Source: Acanthosepion esculentum (lineage: Eukaryota > Mollusca > Cephalopoda > Sepiida > Sepiidae). From it: a stretch of DNA of 64,000 nucleotides. Below the pieces are notes generated by a model. That model ran no database searches. It saw nothing but the letters and a program-made list of their open reading frames with translations, and was not told the origin of the DNA. The DNA lies in assembly GCA_964036315.1 (NCBI GenBank), contig OZ038511.1:873126-937125 (forward strand), in the 5' to 3' direction. Positions within the stretch are counted from its first letter, which is position 1. Each line of letters opens with the position of its first letter. The position numbers and the translations under genes were made by a program. Shown one piece after another: positions 11,771 to 23,180 of the stretch.

Positions 11771-13544
11771 AATAATTTATCAAAATACAATAATAAACAA
11801 TAATTACATTAAAAAAATAAATATATAAACAAATAAATAAAAATTCAACAAATACTCATATTTGTTACAGTAAATAAAAATTTGATAAGAGTAACAATAT
11901 TTTCTCATGTTTATCAGGCAATAAATTCCATCACTTAATAACCTCTATTGTTTACTTACATGTCATTAAAAATATTTTAGAGCATTCTTAAATTTAAAAA
12001 TTTGCAAACAAGATTTTTCCTACACTTCTGTGCATAAATACAAGTTAGAAAATAAGATATTAATACCACATTTAATTTGAGTTGTATGTGTAGGGAATCT
12101 ATTCTGTTTTGGATCAGGATGTTTAAAAGTTTTGCCATATGAATTGTTAAGCTAGTGAAGAGTTTTGATATTAATAGCTTATTAGAGATAATAAGACTTC
12201 TATTAATATTAAGATAAAGTTAATATTAAGACTTCTCTAAATATGTTGAAAAATTTTGTTATATTTATATTATATTTATTTCAAATCATGGTGGGCTTGG
12301 TGTAAGAATAATTATAGTTTATGTTATTGGATAAAAAATAAAATAACATGACTGGATTTTAATTTATTATATAATTTTGAATCTGATTTTTTGTAATGAA
12401 GTATGTTTTGTTTACATGTCTGCATTTTCTATAGAATTAATTACTTTCATTTCACAATTCATTTAGTTTTTTAAAATTGGTTATTCAAATTTTTTTTGTT
12501 CCAAGCATAATCAACAGCATTTCAAGGTGCCCTTCCAGTATTTTCCCATTTTATACTAGATATGTTTTCTTTTTTTGTTCCCATATATATTTTGAGAGCA
12601 TAGTATTATTAGCATATCTTTTATTTTTGAAAGACATTTTTTGATTACAATATCTTGTTATTAGTTTTTTCACTCTTGTTCTTGTATAAGTTTTCATAAT
12701 ATTGTATAGCTTAAAACATGTTATTGATTAAGCATTTATTTTGAAGATGGCATTTTGCTTTATTGCTTAAACTTTTGTCTAAGCAGCCATGTGATAAAGA
12801 ATATTGATGCCTGTCATCTTTGTATGTATCTCTTTTAATTTCATTCTGTATTCATTTTATTTTGTTTTCTCTGTGTCTTTCTCTCTCTCTTTCTCGTTCT
12901 TTTCTCTCTGTCTTTTTTCCTTGTTACTAACGTTTCCTTCCTTTTGTTTTTGTTTTTTTGTAATTGAATTGAATTCATTTTTCCCTCTTTTTCCCTCTTT
13001 GAAAACTTTGAATATTATGTCTTTGGTGATGTTTTGGGTCCATACAAGCACTGGACATTATTTTTTATCCATCTATAACAATTCATATGGGAGGGTGTAG
13101 TGAATGTTCAAGCATCTCCCTTTACCCTCTCCTCCCAATGTCTCTTTTAGACCTCTAGCCCACGAGTCATCTATACATACATAATTTGTGTCATGGCTCC
13201 CAGCCCAGCTTGGCTCTCCAGTTGTGTTTCTGTGTCTGTTGTTGTTGTCTTTGTTTTTGTCTGTTGTATGGGTGTGTTTTTAATAGGAGTAGATAGACTT
13301 TCCTGTTGCCCAGTTAATACTCCTTTCCCTTGTTTTGAACAAGAGTAGAGGTTCATCTCTTGTTTTTCTGTTTAGGAAGGTGTTTCCAGATCATTTCCTT
13401 TTCTCTGGCTTTAGCATTAGTGTTGTCATGAATCTCTTGTGATGTGGGCAGTTTGTAGCAATGTCTCTTTATACTGAGGGCACTGGGTTGGTAGTTTTCT
13501 GGTTACTGTTCCTGACTGGAAGTTAGAAGTCTGAACTCTTGCAT
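11771..13544. other. AT-rich spacer with pyrimidine tract
   Basis: No gene is seen. About 12826-12985 is strongly pyrimidine-biased on the plus strand; the Phe/Leu/Ser-rich and Lys/Glu-rich frames there are translations of low-complexity DNA. The final few hundred bases (from about 13100) are less AT-rich and may be 5' leader of the LINE that follows. Confidence 0.5.
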
Positions 13545-13829
13545 AGTATTTTGAGAGACTTTTATGATCAACAATTGCATAATATTGGGGTTCTTGCAGT
13601 GCTATATTGTGCATAGATGGGTGTCCCTACATGCACCTCCAGTGGGTAACCCCAAGTTCACATTATGTTTTAGTCTGTGCCAGTTCCTTTCTGCTCATGC
13701 CACATTTGATGACAAACTGCTTTTATTACATTAGGCCTTTTCCTTACCAATGTAACTCACCATGACCAAAAGCAACCAAAAATATAAACCTAAACCAGCT
13801 CAAAAAAATCACCTAAACCTTTAAGATTT

Positions 13830-14520
13830 CCTTCTCCAACATCTGGGGCATTTGTACCAACTTCTGTAGTGTGGAATCATTTCTCTTCAAAAAGTCTCCT
13901 GCAGAACTAATCTTAACTCATCAATTCCCTCCTCTGATTTCTCAATTCCCAGCTACCTTCCTCTTCTTAGAAAGGACTCTAAAATTCACATGCATGGCCT
14001 GCAATCATCTCCCGCTAGCTAGGGAACTCTCTTTGGAATCTCCAGATCATTGGTATATGTGTCTCTATCTATCTCTCCTCAGTTCATAAGTGATCTCTTT
14101 TTTCTCTACTATTCCCCTTCTTCTCAAGACTGTTTTGTACTCAACAGCATTTCTGATAATATAGACAAAGCCATCTCTCTACATCTGTTTGCAAACATAT
14201 TCATGTTTGGTGACTTTAACACCCACCATACCATGAGGCTTAAACTGTCTGTAACTGATCTGCTGGCATCCAAACCCTTAACTTTTCAGTCACTCAATCC
14301 CACATACAAGTGGTTGACTTTCCTATGCATTTCTCCAGTAACCCAAATGGTAATGCTTCCTTTCTCGATCTCTGTTTTACCTCCATCACTGATTCATGCT
14401 GCACTATGCAGCTCTATCCTCTTGGCAAATCTGATTACACAGTAGTGTCTGTTGACATCTCCTTCCACTCACCTTCCAGCCATGAATCTTTGAATATCAG
14501 TAACCAATGTGCAGACAGTG
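13830..14520 (+). pseudogene. LINE family A endonuclease (EEP fold) remnant
   Basis: The translation crosses frames. NIFMFGDFNTHH keeps the Asp/Asn of the GDFN motif that coordinates the catalytic metal. Later DLCFTS and PLGKSDYTVV correspond to the C-terminal LD-CF and GKSDH-VV blocks. The catalytic His of SDH is replaced by Tyr (SDY). Together with at least one frameshift between GDFN and SDY, this makes the nuclease inactive. In an active element it nicks genomic DNA to start target-primed reverse transcription. Confidence 0.75.
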
Positions 14521-14812
14521 ATTTCCTTTTTAATGTCCCTTGAAATATGGTTTTTAATCATCCCGTACAAAAATGCGCATCTGAGGTCTCCACCTGGGTA
14601 AAAGTTGGCATTAGCACTTTCATCCCAGCAAGAAAATACCAAGTTAAAGTGCACTCATCTCCTTGCTCTGCTGCTATAGCCCATAGGAATCACTTCTGTC
14701 TGTATCAGAATGACATGTCTGATTGCAACAGACGTCTCTTTGTCTCTGCTTTTAATTTGTGCAAGTGTGTCCTCAATGAACCAAAGTTATTTTTTGCTGA
14801 TAGAATGAAACA

Positions 14813-15739
14813 ATGTATTGCATCTGGCAAGTTCTAAAGATTATTGGAAATTATCATCCAACTCAACAAATGACTCATCCAGTGCTACCCACACCTGATT
14901 TTCTCCCTAGAACTGAGGCTATACTGAGTGAGATGTGCATAGCCCTGTCAGTGGTATTAGCAAGCAGTAGTGATGGGATACCAGCCGTAGCCCCAAAGAA
15001 ATGTGCCCCTGAGCTGGCTTCACTTCTCTCGAAACTATACAGCTATTGCCTCACTGATTCTTGCTTTCCAGCCTGTTGGAAGTGCTCTTCTGTCATCCTG
15101 GTCTTTAAGAATTCTGGAGACCTTTTTGACCCATCTAACTACTATCCTATCAGTATCCTATCACTCTTCAACAAAGTCTTCGGGGCATTAATCACTGCTG
15201 AAGTAGTTAAGCATCTCACCTCCCATGATCGTCTCTCTGACAAACAATATGGTTTCCACTTTGACCAGTCTACCGCTGATGTGCTTACAGCCATAACTAT
15301 ATATGTACATCAAGATCTTGATGATAACAGTGAAGCTCAAGCTGTTGCTCGGGATATATCAAAGGTATTTGACAAGGTTTGGTATACTGGCCTTCTACAT
15401 AATGTTCAGAGATATGGTATTACAGGAAGATTACTTGATTTAATCCAATCATTCCTGTCTAAATCTGAAATGAAGGTTGTTCTGAACAGGTTCTTTTCCA
15501 GTTCCTTCCATATGAATGTTGGGTTTCCTCAAGGCTCTATCCTTGGTCCTGCACTGTTTGTGATCTTCATTAATGATCTTCCTGACATCATCAGTTCTCA
15601 AGTCGGCATCTACGCAAACAACACTACCATTTACTCCTTTTCAATAGTAAATCTGGCATTGCTGACAAAGCTAATTTGTCCATTGGTCTTGAAAAGGACC
15701 TCCATTCTGTGGTTGGCTGGGGCAGGAAATGGCTTGTGA
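14813..15739 (+). pseudogene. LINE family A reverse transcriptase domain
   Basis: The longest clean part of the element, 308 codons. Visible RT blocks: fingers SSDGIPAVAPKKCAPELAS (residues about 49-67), SNYYPISIL, QYGFHFDQSTADVLTA, motif A VARDISKVFDKVWYTGLL (about 179-196), PQGSILGPALFVIFINDLPD (about 240-260), and motif C IYANNTTIYS (about 267). Motif C is normally YADD; both catalytic Asp codons have become Asn, so polymerase activity is lost even though the frame is open. After motif C the frame shifts and continues at 15676. The ATG at 14813 is just the first one in the fragment and not a true element start. Confidence 0.85.
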
Positions 15740-16400
15740 ATTTTAATGTATCCAAAATGAAACTGCTGTTATTTACTCACCATAGAGAAACTTCCCTGTT
15801 TCCTATCAGCATGGTTAATGCTCAACTTCATGAGAGTGCCTCACTGAGCCTTCTTCTTATCCTCATGTTTTCCACTGACCTGAGGAGGAACAACTACATT
15901 GAATCAATAGCTGCATCCACTGCAATGGAAGTTGTTTCTCTGTGTTGCACAAGAAGATTTTTCTCATCTGAGTCTGTTCTTCACATCTACAAATCTACTA
16001 TTGCCATATATGGTCTGGTTCCCCCACTTTTCATCTTGAAGTTCTTGACAAAATCCAAAAATGGATATGTAATGTAATTGTTCCTGACTTGGGGTCTTGA
16101 CTCCAGTCACTTTCTCATCGACATAATGTGGCTTCCTTGTGTCTTTTCTATAAATATTTTCATGGCATCTGTTCTGATCAGCTATTTTCACTGGGGACTG
16201 ACTGCATGACTTTAAGTGTCTACTAGGTCAGCATCTCGGTCCCACCTTTTTTACTGTCAAGACAGTTAAATGTAACCACCTCCTCTACTTCAACAACTTC
16301 TTCTCTCACACTTCCCAACAGTGGAACTCCCTTCCTCTTACTTGCATCTCTGATAAGTATAATCTTCAAAAATTTAAATGTAATTTCAACTAACATCTTC
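15676..16400 (+). pseudogene. LINE family A RT thumb and C-terminal region
   Basis: Continuation in another frame: VGWGRKWLVNFNVSKMKLL, then TDLRRNNYIESIAAS, FFSSESVLHIYKSTIA and later NLQKFKCNF. These match the region after the palm in other family A copies at 11.2 and 26.9 kb. Stops split it near 16077. No further catalytic function is expected from this part; it is thought to bind RNA or DNA. Confidence 0.75.
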
Positions 16401-16899
16401 TGTTGCCTTGATCCCCATTCTTCTTTTTATCCTTTTCTCAACTCTACCCAATTGTTAGAATTATTACTATAAATATTATTATTTATATTATTTATATTAA
16501 TTTAAAATATTTTTGACATTGTTTCTTATTTTTTGCATGTTTTACATGCAACTGTAACTTAATTTAATATTACTTCTATTAAAATCTTTTTATAATTTAC
16601 TATTTTTTGGAAATGTTTTTCAGTTGAAGAAGAATTTACCTATTTTTGTTTTTATTTCATATTATATAAAATTATATTTTATTTTCTGTTTGTTTTTTGA
16701 TTATATTATTTATTTTTATTCCCCATATTTTCTTAGAGATAATTCATATTCCTTTCATTTTCATTAAATATTTTGATGTTGCTAGAATTTGTGGAAAGTC
16801 TCTTGCTTAAAGATATGTGTATTTGTGGAGGTAGGAACATTGATTAATGTAGATTGTGGTATTATTTTATTTTTGAGTGATTTATTTATGTCCTTAGTT

Positions 16900-17960
16900 A
16901 AATTAAACAGCTAAGAAGTTTATTTCATTTTGGTTGGTTTTTATATCAGTTCTAAATCCTTTCTTCAAAATTTTATCATTTTTCTCAGGTTATGTCTATT
17001 AATGTACTTGTGCAGTTTCTTAAAATTAAAAAGCCATCATTTTTATACAATTCTATATCTTTTTATTCTATTATTGTAGCTAGTTTATTATATAAACACT
17101 CACAAGCTCATAAATCTCTGCACCATCATAATTCTCTGTGCTTATATCAAACTTTTATTTTGGACATATCCATATGATTTTATTATAGAACAATATTGAT
17201 TTTTGCAGTGTTTTATTATAATTGTTTCATCTTCAGAAATGTTTTCTTTTGCTTAGATAAGTCTAATGCTTCATTTAATGCTTTCTCTTTGATCGAATGA
17301 TGGAAGTCTTTTATACCAAATATTATATAAATGTACAATTTTTCTTATTACCAAAATTGTTAAACCAATTTATGATTTCATGTTTTTCCATTGGTTTATT
17401 TCTTTGCTTTAAAAATATTTATTCTTATTTGTTTGCTTATTTTCCTCAGTTTTTGTAGAATTTAATAGTCTTCATGTGACTTTATTTGTACATTTATCTT
17501 GAGAGTCTTTTAGTTTAAGAACTCAGGCTCTATTTTTGCTAAGCATTTAATTCTGTTACATTTTTCTTTGTTTATCTTAGTTTCTCTATTATTGCTTGTT
17601 TTATGTTTTAATTTTTAACTTCATTGTTTAGCAATATATTATATAAATCAGTTTCTGTTTTACAAATTCTCTTCACTTTGATACTTGTACATATAATTTT
17701 TTTAAATTGTTAATCATTTCTAAATTTCTTCTTAGTTTCTTTTGAAAGTGATTGCTTAGTTTTCTAAATTTTAAAATATTTATTTACTAATTCCTTTTCA
17801 AATTCTGTAATTTCATCCTGTTGCAATGGGATTTTCATGAATTTAAATCTGCAGTTATTTTCTGTATCATTGTTATTATCTTTATTAAGAATAATGTTTT
17901 CCAATAACTTTTCCTTTTTTAAAAGGTTCTGTTTTTCAATCAATGTCATTTTGTAATTAT
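16900..17960 (-). pseudogene. Heavily decayed reverse transcriptase with YRDD-type motif
   Basis: Minus-strand translation in shifting frames. The region ending 17949 begins with a charged N-terminal frame (TLIEKQNLLKKEKLLEN). Further down come FHHSIKEKALNEALDLSKQK (family FYPSI-E-LL--A), then NYDGAEIYELVSVYIINK around 17040-17130, then KDIELYKNDGFLILRN. This resembles the animal retroelement RT that reads YDGAEICELVGLYIL...LYRDDGL. The catalytic pair RDD reads KND here. The family is not securely named; Penelope-like is possible. Many stops; a fossil. Confidence 0.55.
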
Positions 17961-18358
17961 GAGGATTTATTGTAGGTATATTTTTAATGAATAATTAAAA
18001 TTTATTATCTCCATTTTAAAGTAAGTAAACTTGGTTGATTTTGGAGTTTAATGAAAAATATGAAATCTGGAATAAATTCAACTGGAACAAAAATCTGCAA
18101 AATGTGGTCTTTTAAGAAAAATATGATAAATGAAAATAAATCAAAAATACTTTTGTCTCCTGATGACAGGATTTCAGAATATGCAAAACTTTAAATACAG
18201 ATAAGAATACATTTTGTTTTTTATTGTTATTCTTCTTCTCATTATTATTAATGCTTATCTCTCAATAAAGCAGTAATTATAAAGAACACTTTCTTAAAAT
18301 AATAATCTACAATAAATACCCCGGTAGACCATATTTTGTGAAACATTTATTTTTATTT

Positions 18359-18360
<2 letters not shown>
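17961..18360. other. AT-rich spacer
   Basis: No gene or recognisable element seen. Confidence 0.5.
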
Positions 18361-18394
<34 letters not shown>

Positions 18395-18533
18395 CAGTTT
18401 TCAATTAGCACCCGGTTGTACATGAAACTCAGATTTGTGCTAACCAGTGAGGGAAAAATGTATACTTATTAATATAAATTACACCTCTCTCATTATACAT
18501 TGAGCATTATTTTATTAGCACCAGCATTCAATG

Positions 18534-18593
<60 letters not shown>

Positions 18594-18660
18594 TGAACAT
18601 TGTGTTTGTCATGAAACTCTGAGTTGTGCAAATGGTGTGGGATAATATGTACATTTATTG

Positions 18661-18711
<51 letters not shown>

Positions 18712-18760
18712 TGTATGTATGTGTGTGTATATATATATACACATATATATTACAAGCACA
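18361..18760. repeat. (TA)n tracts interleaved with a direct repeat (family F3)
   Basis: (TA)n at 18361-18392, 18539-18592 and 18660-18684, the last continuing as (GTAT)n to about 18728 and TA/CA to 18750. Two copies of a spacer lie between them: CATGAAACTCAGATTTGTGC at about 18423 and CATGAAACTCTGAGTTGTGC at about 18609, each followed by a diverged (A/G)(T/G)GTATACTTATTAATATA-like end. The tyrosine/isoleucine frames here are artefacts of the repeats. Confidence 0.85.
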
Positions 18761-19709
18761 TATTCACACATAAACAAGTATACATGATGTTCATCTTTAA
18801 TATATATTCTTACTAAATATATAGATAATAACTTGTTTTGCAGTTTTTAGGCTTTAGTTTGCAAAGTCCAAATAAAATTTTTATTTTAAGTGAATCCTAA
18901 ACATTTTGGCCATATTAATATATATTAACACTATATCCTATATACTTGAATAAAATAGTTTAATATTTGACATGTTATTAAAGACTCTGTCATGTTCTAT
19001 AATCTTTTTCTCTTTTCTAACCTTGCCATCAAGTTCATCTCGAGTAACTCTGAATGCATTACTAAAAATGACATTTTAAAATCAGTTTTCATATACTTCT
19101 TCATCCAAATTTATGTTTTTCTTTATGATATTTACTTAAAGGTTGGATTTTGGTTTAACACCCAAAAAGCAACTAATTTTCTTAATATTTTGCATTTTTT
19201 CTCTCTGGTTAGATTTACAACATATTATCTTCTACTTAATCCACTTTTCTTGTCTTTAACTTTTATCAAAATTTCTTTCTTTCATATTTTCAAGCCATTT
19301 TTTTACTTGTTCTAATCCAGGCAATGCTTTCAAGTTATTTTTACAAAGATTTTTCACAAGTTCCAAAGTTGGTCATCACACAACTATATAATAACTTATT
19401 TCTCTTTTGAGGTTGTATTATTCTTAGGAGCCATAGTAATCTTTATATATCTGAAGTTAAAAACAGACAACGATAACTATATTATATATATATATTTATT
19501 TACAATATAATGAACATACTTAGAAGTTTAAATAAAGTATTTCTTCAACAAATAAGTTATTGCAAATATGTGTAATAAGAACAGATATTGTAAAATAAGA
19601 TTCATATGGTGTATTTATCAGAAAAACATAAATATATCTTTAAAATGTTACCAATATCAGTTGACTAACACTAATTTTATTGTGAAAGAATTGTCACCTA
19701 TCATAAAAT

Positions 19710-19712
<3 letters not shown>
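18761..19712. other. AT-rich spacer
   Basis: No gene seen. A 107-residue plus-strand Phe/Ile/Leu-rich frame (18992-19315) looks like a chance frame in AT-rich DNA. Confidence 0.5.

Positions 19713-19754
<42 letters not shown>
19713..19754. repeat. (AT)n microsatellite
   Basis: About 21 AT units. Confidence 0.95.
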
Positions 19755-19757
<3 letters not shown>

Positions 19758-20254
19758 AAGAAGGAAAAAACTTAACAAATCATCAAAGAATTTGGTAATA
19801 AATTTATTTCAAAAGATAAGTTTTAATATCCACCTGATCAGACCGAAATTACAAAATGGTTTAAATTTATCCAGACAATTTATTAAAAATTATTTTAAAA
19901 TTAAATCACAAGAGAAAAGGAAGTGAATGTCTAAATTACTTGACCTAGAAAAATTTTACTGGTGATTTACATTATTGAAGAGAAGAATTGGGGGGGGGGG
20001 AGAAGCAAGGTGTCAGCGCAATGTGAAGGGATATGTGGGGGAAATACAAGTGACAGCTAGTGAAATATATTGAAATTAAATCAAAATTTATATATCCTCA
20101 TTATCTAATTTATGTCAGTATAATAACAATCATCATATATATATAAAAAATAGTAAAAAAATAAATAATATAAAATATAAAAAATCTTTAAATTCATTAT
20201 ATCTAATTCATCTTCATAATTATAAAATACATCATATGTGTGTGTATGTGTGGT
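19755..20254. other. AT-rich spacer with an 11-G run
   Basis: No gene seen. A run of 11 G residues at 19990-20000 stands out in this AT-rich context. Confidence 0.5.
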
Positions 20255-20544
20255 ATGTGTAGGCATCGGTAGCATCCTATCTTGGCTGGAGCATCAATGT
20301 CTGTGACTGTAGAGGCCAATGCTAGAGTGACAATATATATTGCAGAGGTTGCATGTGTGTTCTGTCTCTGGTCTGTTGGAGCTGTCACTTTGATTTCTGC
20401 AGGCCTGCCTTTATGCGGTTACTTGTGTCAGCTTCTCCTCCCCTGACTTGAGGTGTTTGGTCAGGGTTCCTCTCCTTTTGGATCATATGGCTGCCAGGCT
20501 CTCCCAGGAATTTATGTTGATCTCCACAGATTTCATGTCATGTC

Positions 20545-21588
20545 TCATGACATTGCGGTACCACAGCTGTGGCCACCCAGCAGGTGTCCACCCAGCAGCC
20601 AGATCTCCATACAGGAGGTCTTTGGGCTGTCTGGCATGTGATGGATGTGGCCCAACCAACAGAGTCTGCACTGTCTGAGCAGTGTGAACATGCTGGGCAA
20701 ACCTGCTCGAGACAGGATCTCAGTGTTGGTCACCTCATTTTGCCATGCTATTCTCAGGATGCAGTGGATGCTTCTCATGTGAAAGGTGTTCAGACGCCTT
20801 TCTTGCCTGGTGTATGTGGTCCAAGCCTCACTGCTATATAACAATGTGCTGGTAACGCAGGCGTTGTACACTGCTATCTTGGTCTTCACTGACAGCCTGG
20901 GATTAGAATGCACATGTTTTGTGAGGAGCACAAGTGTTGTGGCTGCCTTCCCGTTTCTCTTGCCAATCTCTATGTCTAAGGAGAGGTTGTCAGTGATGGT
21001 GGAGCCAAGGTACATGAACTGATGGACTGTATTAAGCTCATAGTCATCAATGATGATGGCTGGCGATGTTTCCATACCTTGTCCCAGTACGTTTGTCTTT
21101 TTCAGGCTGAATGTCAGCCTGAAGTCTCTGCAGGCCTGGGAGAAATGGTTCATCAGTGACTGAAGTTCACACAGGGTGTGAGTCGCTACTGTTGCATTGT
21201 CGGCAAAAAGCATGTCTCTGACAAGGGCTTCATGTACTTTGGTCTTGGCTCTGAGGTGGGCAAGATTGAACAACCCGCCATCTGACCTCATACACAGGTA
21301 AATCCCTTCTCTTGATGTGCCAAATGCATGCTTCAGAAGCAATGCAAAGAAAATCCCAAAGAGAGTGGGAGTGAGGACACAGCCTTGTTTGACCCCACTG
21401 TAGATGTTGAAGGGCTCAGAGGTGTTGCCATTGAACTGCACAGTCCCCCACATGTCACTGTAGAATGACTCAATCAAGCTCTGTGGTTTGGATGGGCAGC
21501 CAATCTTGGACAGGATTCTGAAGAGGCCTTCTCTGCTGACGAGATCGAATGCCTTGGTGAAATCAATAAATCCAACATGCAGGGACAT
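20545..21588 (-). pseudogene. LINE family B reverse transcriptase
   Basis: A 347-codon open frame on the minus strand. Motif A is GFIDFTKAFDLVSREGLF (about residues 6-23), then SGVKQGCVLTPTLFGIFFAL (about 64-83), then motif C DMLFADNATVATH (about 124-136), then FMYLGSTITDNLSLDIE, LLYSSEAWT and a WLGHI block near residue 315. Motif C should read FADD; the second Asp is Asn, which removes a metal ligand. Sequence upstream continues in other frames toward the endonuclease, so the first ATG is not the native start. The frame ends inside a duplicated-looking Gly/Leu/His-rich tail (LLGGHLLGGHS). Confidence 0.85.
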
Positions 21589-21986
21589 CTGCCATTCTCT
21601 GCACTATTCATGGAGCTGGCAGAGGGGAAGACGATGTTTACCATTGATCTTTCAGCTCAGAAACCGCACTGTGACTCTGGGTAGACAAATTTGGCGAGTT
21701 CCTTCAGGTGGACCAAGATGACCTGAGTGAAAACTTACTGAGTAGCAAGATGCCTCTGTAGTTGTAGTTGCTTCGCTCACCCTTGTTCTTGTAGAGGGTG
21801 ATGATCTTTGCATTTCTCATGTACTGAGGTATAGCTCCTTCTTTCCAGCACTGGTAGAAGACCTCGTGCAATGGGAGCAGTATGGCAGTCTTGCAGTGCC
21901 CGATCAGGTCAGGGGGGTTGGTGCTTGATCTTGCAGCACACCAAGGAGTGATCTGTATCGCAGTCTGTGCTGTGGTAAGAACATGT

Positions 21987-22526
21987 AGGAGGCACGGTGG
22001 AGTAATGGATAACGGCTAGGATTGAGGATCGTAGAGCCGAGTTCGAATCCCAGTCGAATCCGTTACATTCACTTACGTGCTAACACCCTTGGGAAAGGTG
22101 TGAATCCTCTTCTTCTCCCTCCAACTATGGGTAAATAGCAGGACAGACTGGGTTCTATAGCCTTGGATGGCAACTGGTCTAGGAGAAGGTCAACTCTGAA
22201 TTCAAAACCATTCGGCGTCTGTACCGGCATCCGGCGGCCTCTTGGTTACTCCTGCCTCTGCGTCTGTGGAAATTCTGCAGCAAGTAAGAGCATATTCCTC
22301 CCTCCACTGGGATAGCACACAAGGTGTGGGGACCGTGTGCGAAGTTCAAAACTGCCTTGTTACTCCATTTCAATAATTCACCGCTGTTGGAATCGGGAAT
22401 GGCTGTCGCTCGTTTCAGCATTGGCGACGGATCGCCGTGCTTGGTCGGCCTTCGTTCCGGACGCGGTGAATTCTTTGGAAGGAGCCGGCTTAACCGATCC
22501 AGGGTGAATGCCGCAACATACATACA
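21987..22526 (+). mobile_element. tRNA-derived SINE nested in the LINE (long form)
   Basis: A 540-bp SINE flanked by a perfect 11-bp target duplication TAAGAACATGT (21976-21986 and 22527-22537). The tRNA-like head has a pol III A-box-like GTGGAGTAATGG (21997-22008) and a textbook B box GTTCGAATCC (22041-22050). A middle block runs to about 22182 (GACTGGGTTCTATAGCC). The long 3' half is GC-rich with several CpGs, and the tail is ACATACATA. Removing it rejoins the LINE endonuclease reading. The overall form matches tRNA-SINEs described from cephalopods; the presence of a named central domain cannot be confirmed here. Confidence 0.88.
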
Positions 22527-22561
22527 TAAGAACATGTGTGAAGGACGTTCTTAATGGCAAC

Positions 22562-23180
22562 TCATCTGACCAGTATGAGATCCAGCTGGTGCCAGTGCTT
22601 TGAGCGTGGATGACTCCAGGAGACCTTGTGCTGGGGCTTGGTCCTAAAGAAGGAGTTCGCTATGCACAAGTTGTAGTAAGTGCATAGCTTGAGCAGTCTC
22701 TGGCCATTGTCATTCATCTTGCTGATGCCACACTGTCCAAGATATGAAGGCCAAAAGTCATGACCAGCACCCATTTTCTTTCTGGGGATACTGCTGATGG
22801 TGGTTGCCAGCTTGTCATAAAACTCATCCTTGGTGTTCAGTGTTCAGAGAGTGTTGTGGCATACACACTGATGAAAGTGACAGGGCCTGTGGTGGTGTTG
22901 AGGTGGTGTTGAGTCTCTCGGAGCTGTTGCTGTCTGGTTCTACTGTATTCAACAAGCTGTCCCTCACTAAGAAGCCCACTCTGTGTTGGCATGGTTCGTT
23001 GGAGCTATTCCCCTGCCAGAAGAATGTGTATTCCTTCTCCTTCAGCAATCCAGAGTCAGCCAGATGTGTTTCCTGGAGAGTGTCAATGTCCACATGAAGC
23101 CTTTTGAGCTTGCCGTTGATGATGGCAATTTTCCTGACGTTGATGATGTCCTGGGGGTCTTCAGAGAGGTCGGTCATCAT
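22562..23180 (-). pseudogene. LINE family B endonuclease remnant lacking GDFN
   Basis: The minus strand encodes an EEP-fold endonuclease in two frames. First part (23180-22824): VRKIAIINGKLKRLHVDIDT, then LQETHLADSG carrying the catalytic Glu. Second part (22774-22562): NDNGQRLLKLCTYYNLCIAN, PQHKVSWSHPRSKHWHQLDL and ILVR. Between IPRKK and GAGHDFWP the block that should contain GDFNA is missing: a deletion of roughly a dozen codons removed the metal-binding Asp/Asn. The frame then runs into the nested SINE and resumes at about 21975 with the CDTDHSLV block, which keeps the DH catalytic pair. Confidence 0.8.

Larger units (their letters stand above)
13545..16440 (+). mobile_element. Family A non-LTR retrotransposon (Jockey/CR1-like), most complete copy
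   Basis: About 2.9 kb on the plus strand, with leader, apurinic-type endonuclease, linker, reverse transcriptase and C-terminal region in the usual LINE order. The end (about 16360-16440) carries the family signature LQKFKCN followed by a T-rich 3' UTR. The frame is broken by several frameshifts and stops, so no complete ORF remains. Five other pieces of this family occur in the window (10.8, 25.0/26.8, 34.7, 43.1 and 60.5 kb). The exact clade cannot be fixed by eye; the RT blocks PQGSILGPALF and INDLPD are typical of the Jockey/CR1/I group. Confidence 0.85.

Noticed and set aside
18361..18760. CRISPR-like repeat-spacer array
   Set aside because: Repeats are (TA)n of varying length and spacers are direct repeats of each other; the genome is eukaryotic.
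21990..22060. A functional tRNA gene (B box GTTCGAATCC)
   Set aside because: Flanking 11-bp duplications, a 540-bp body and a SINE tail show it is a SINE head; no acceptor stem closes.
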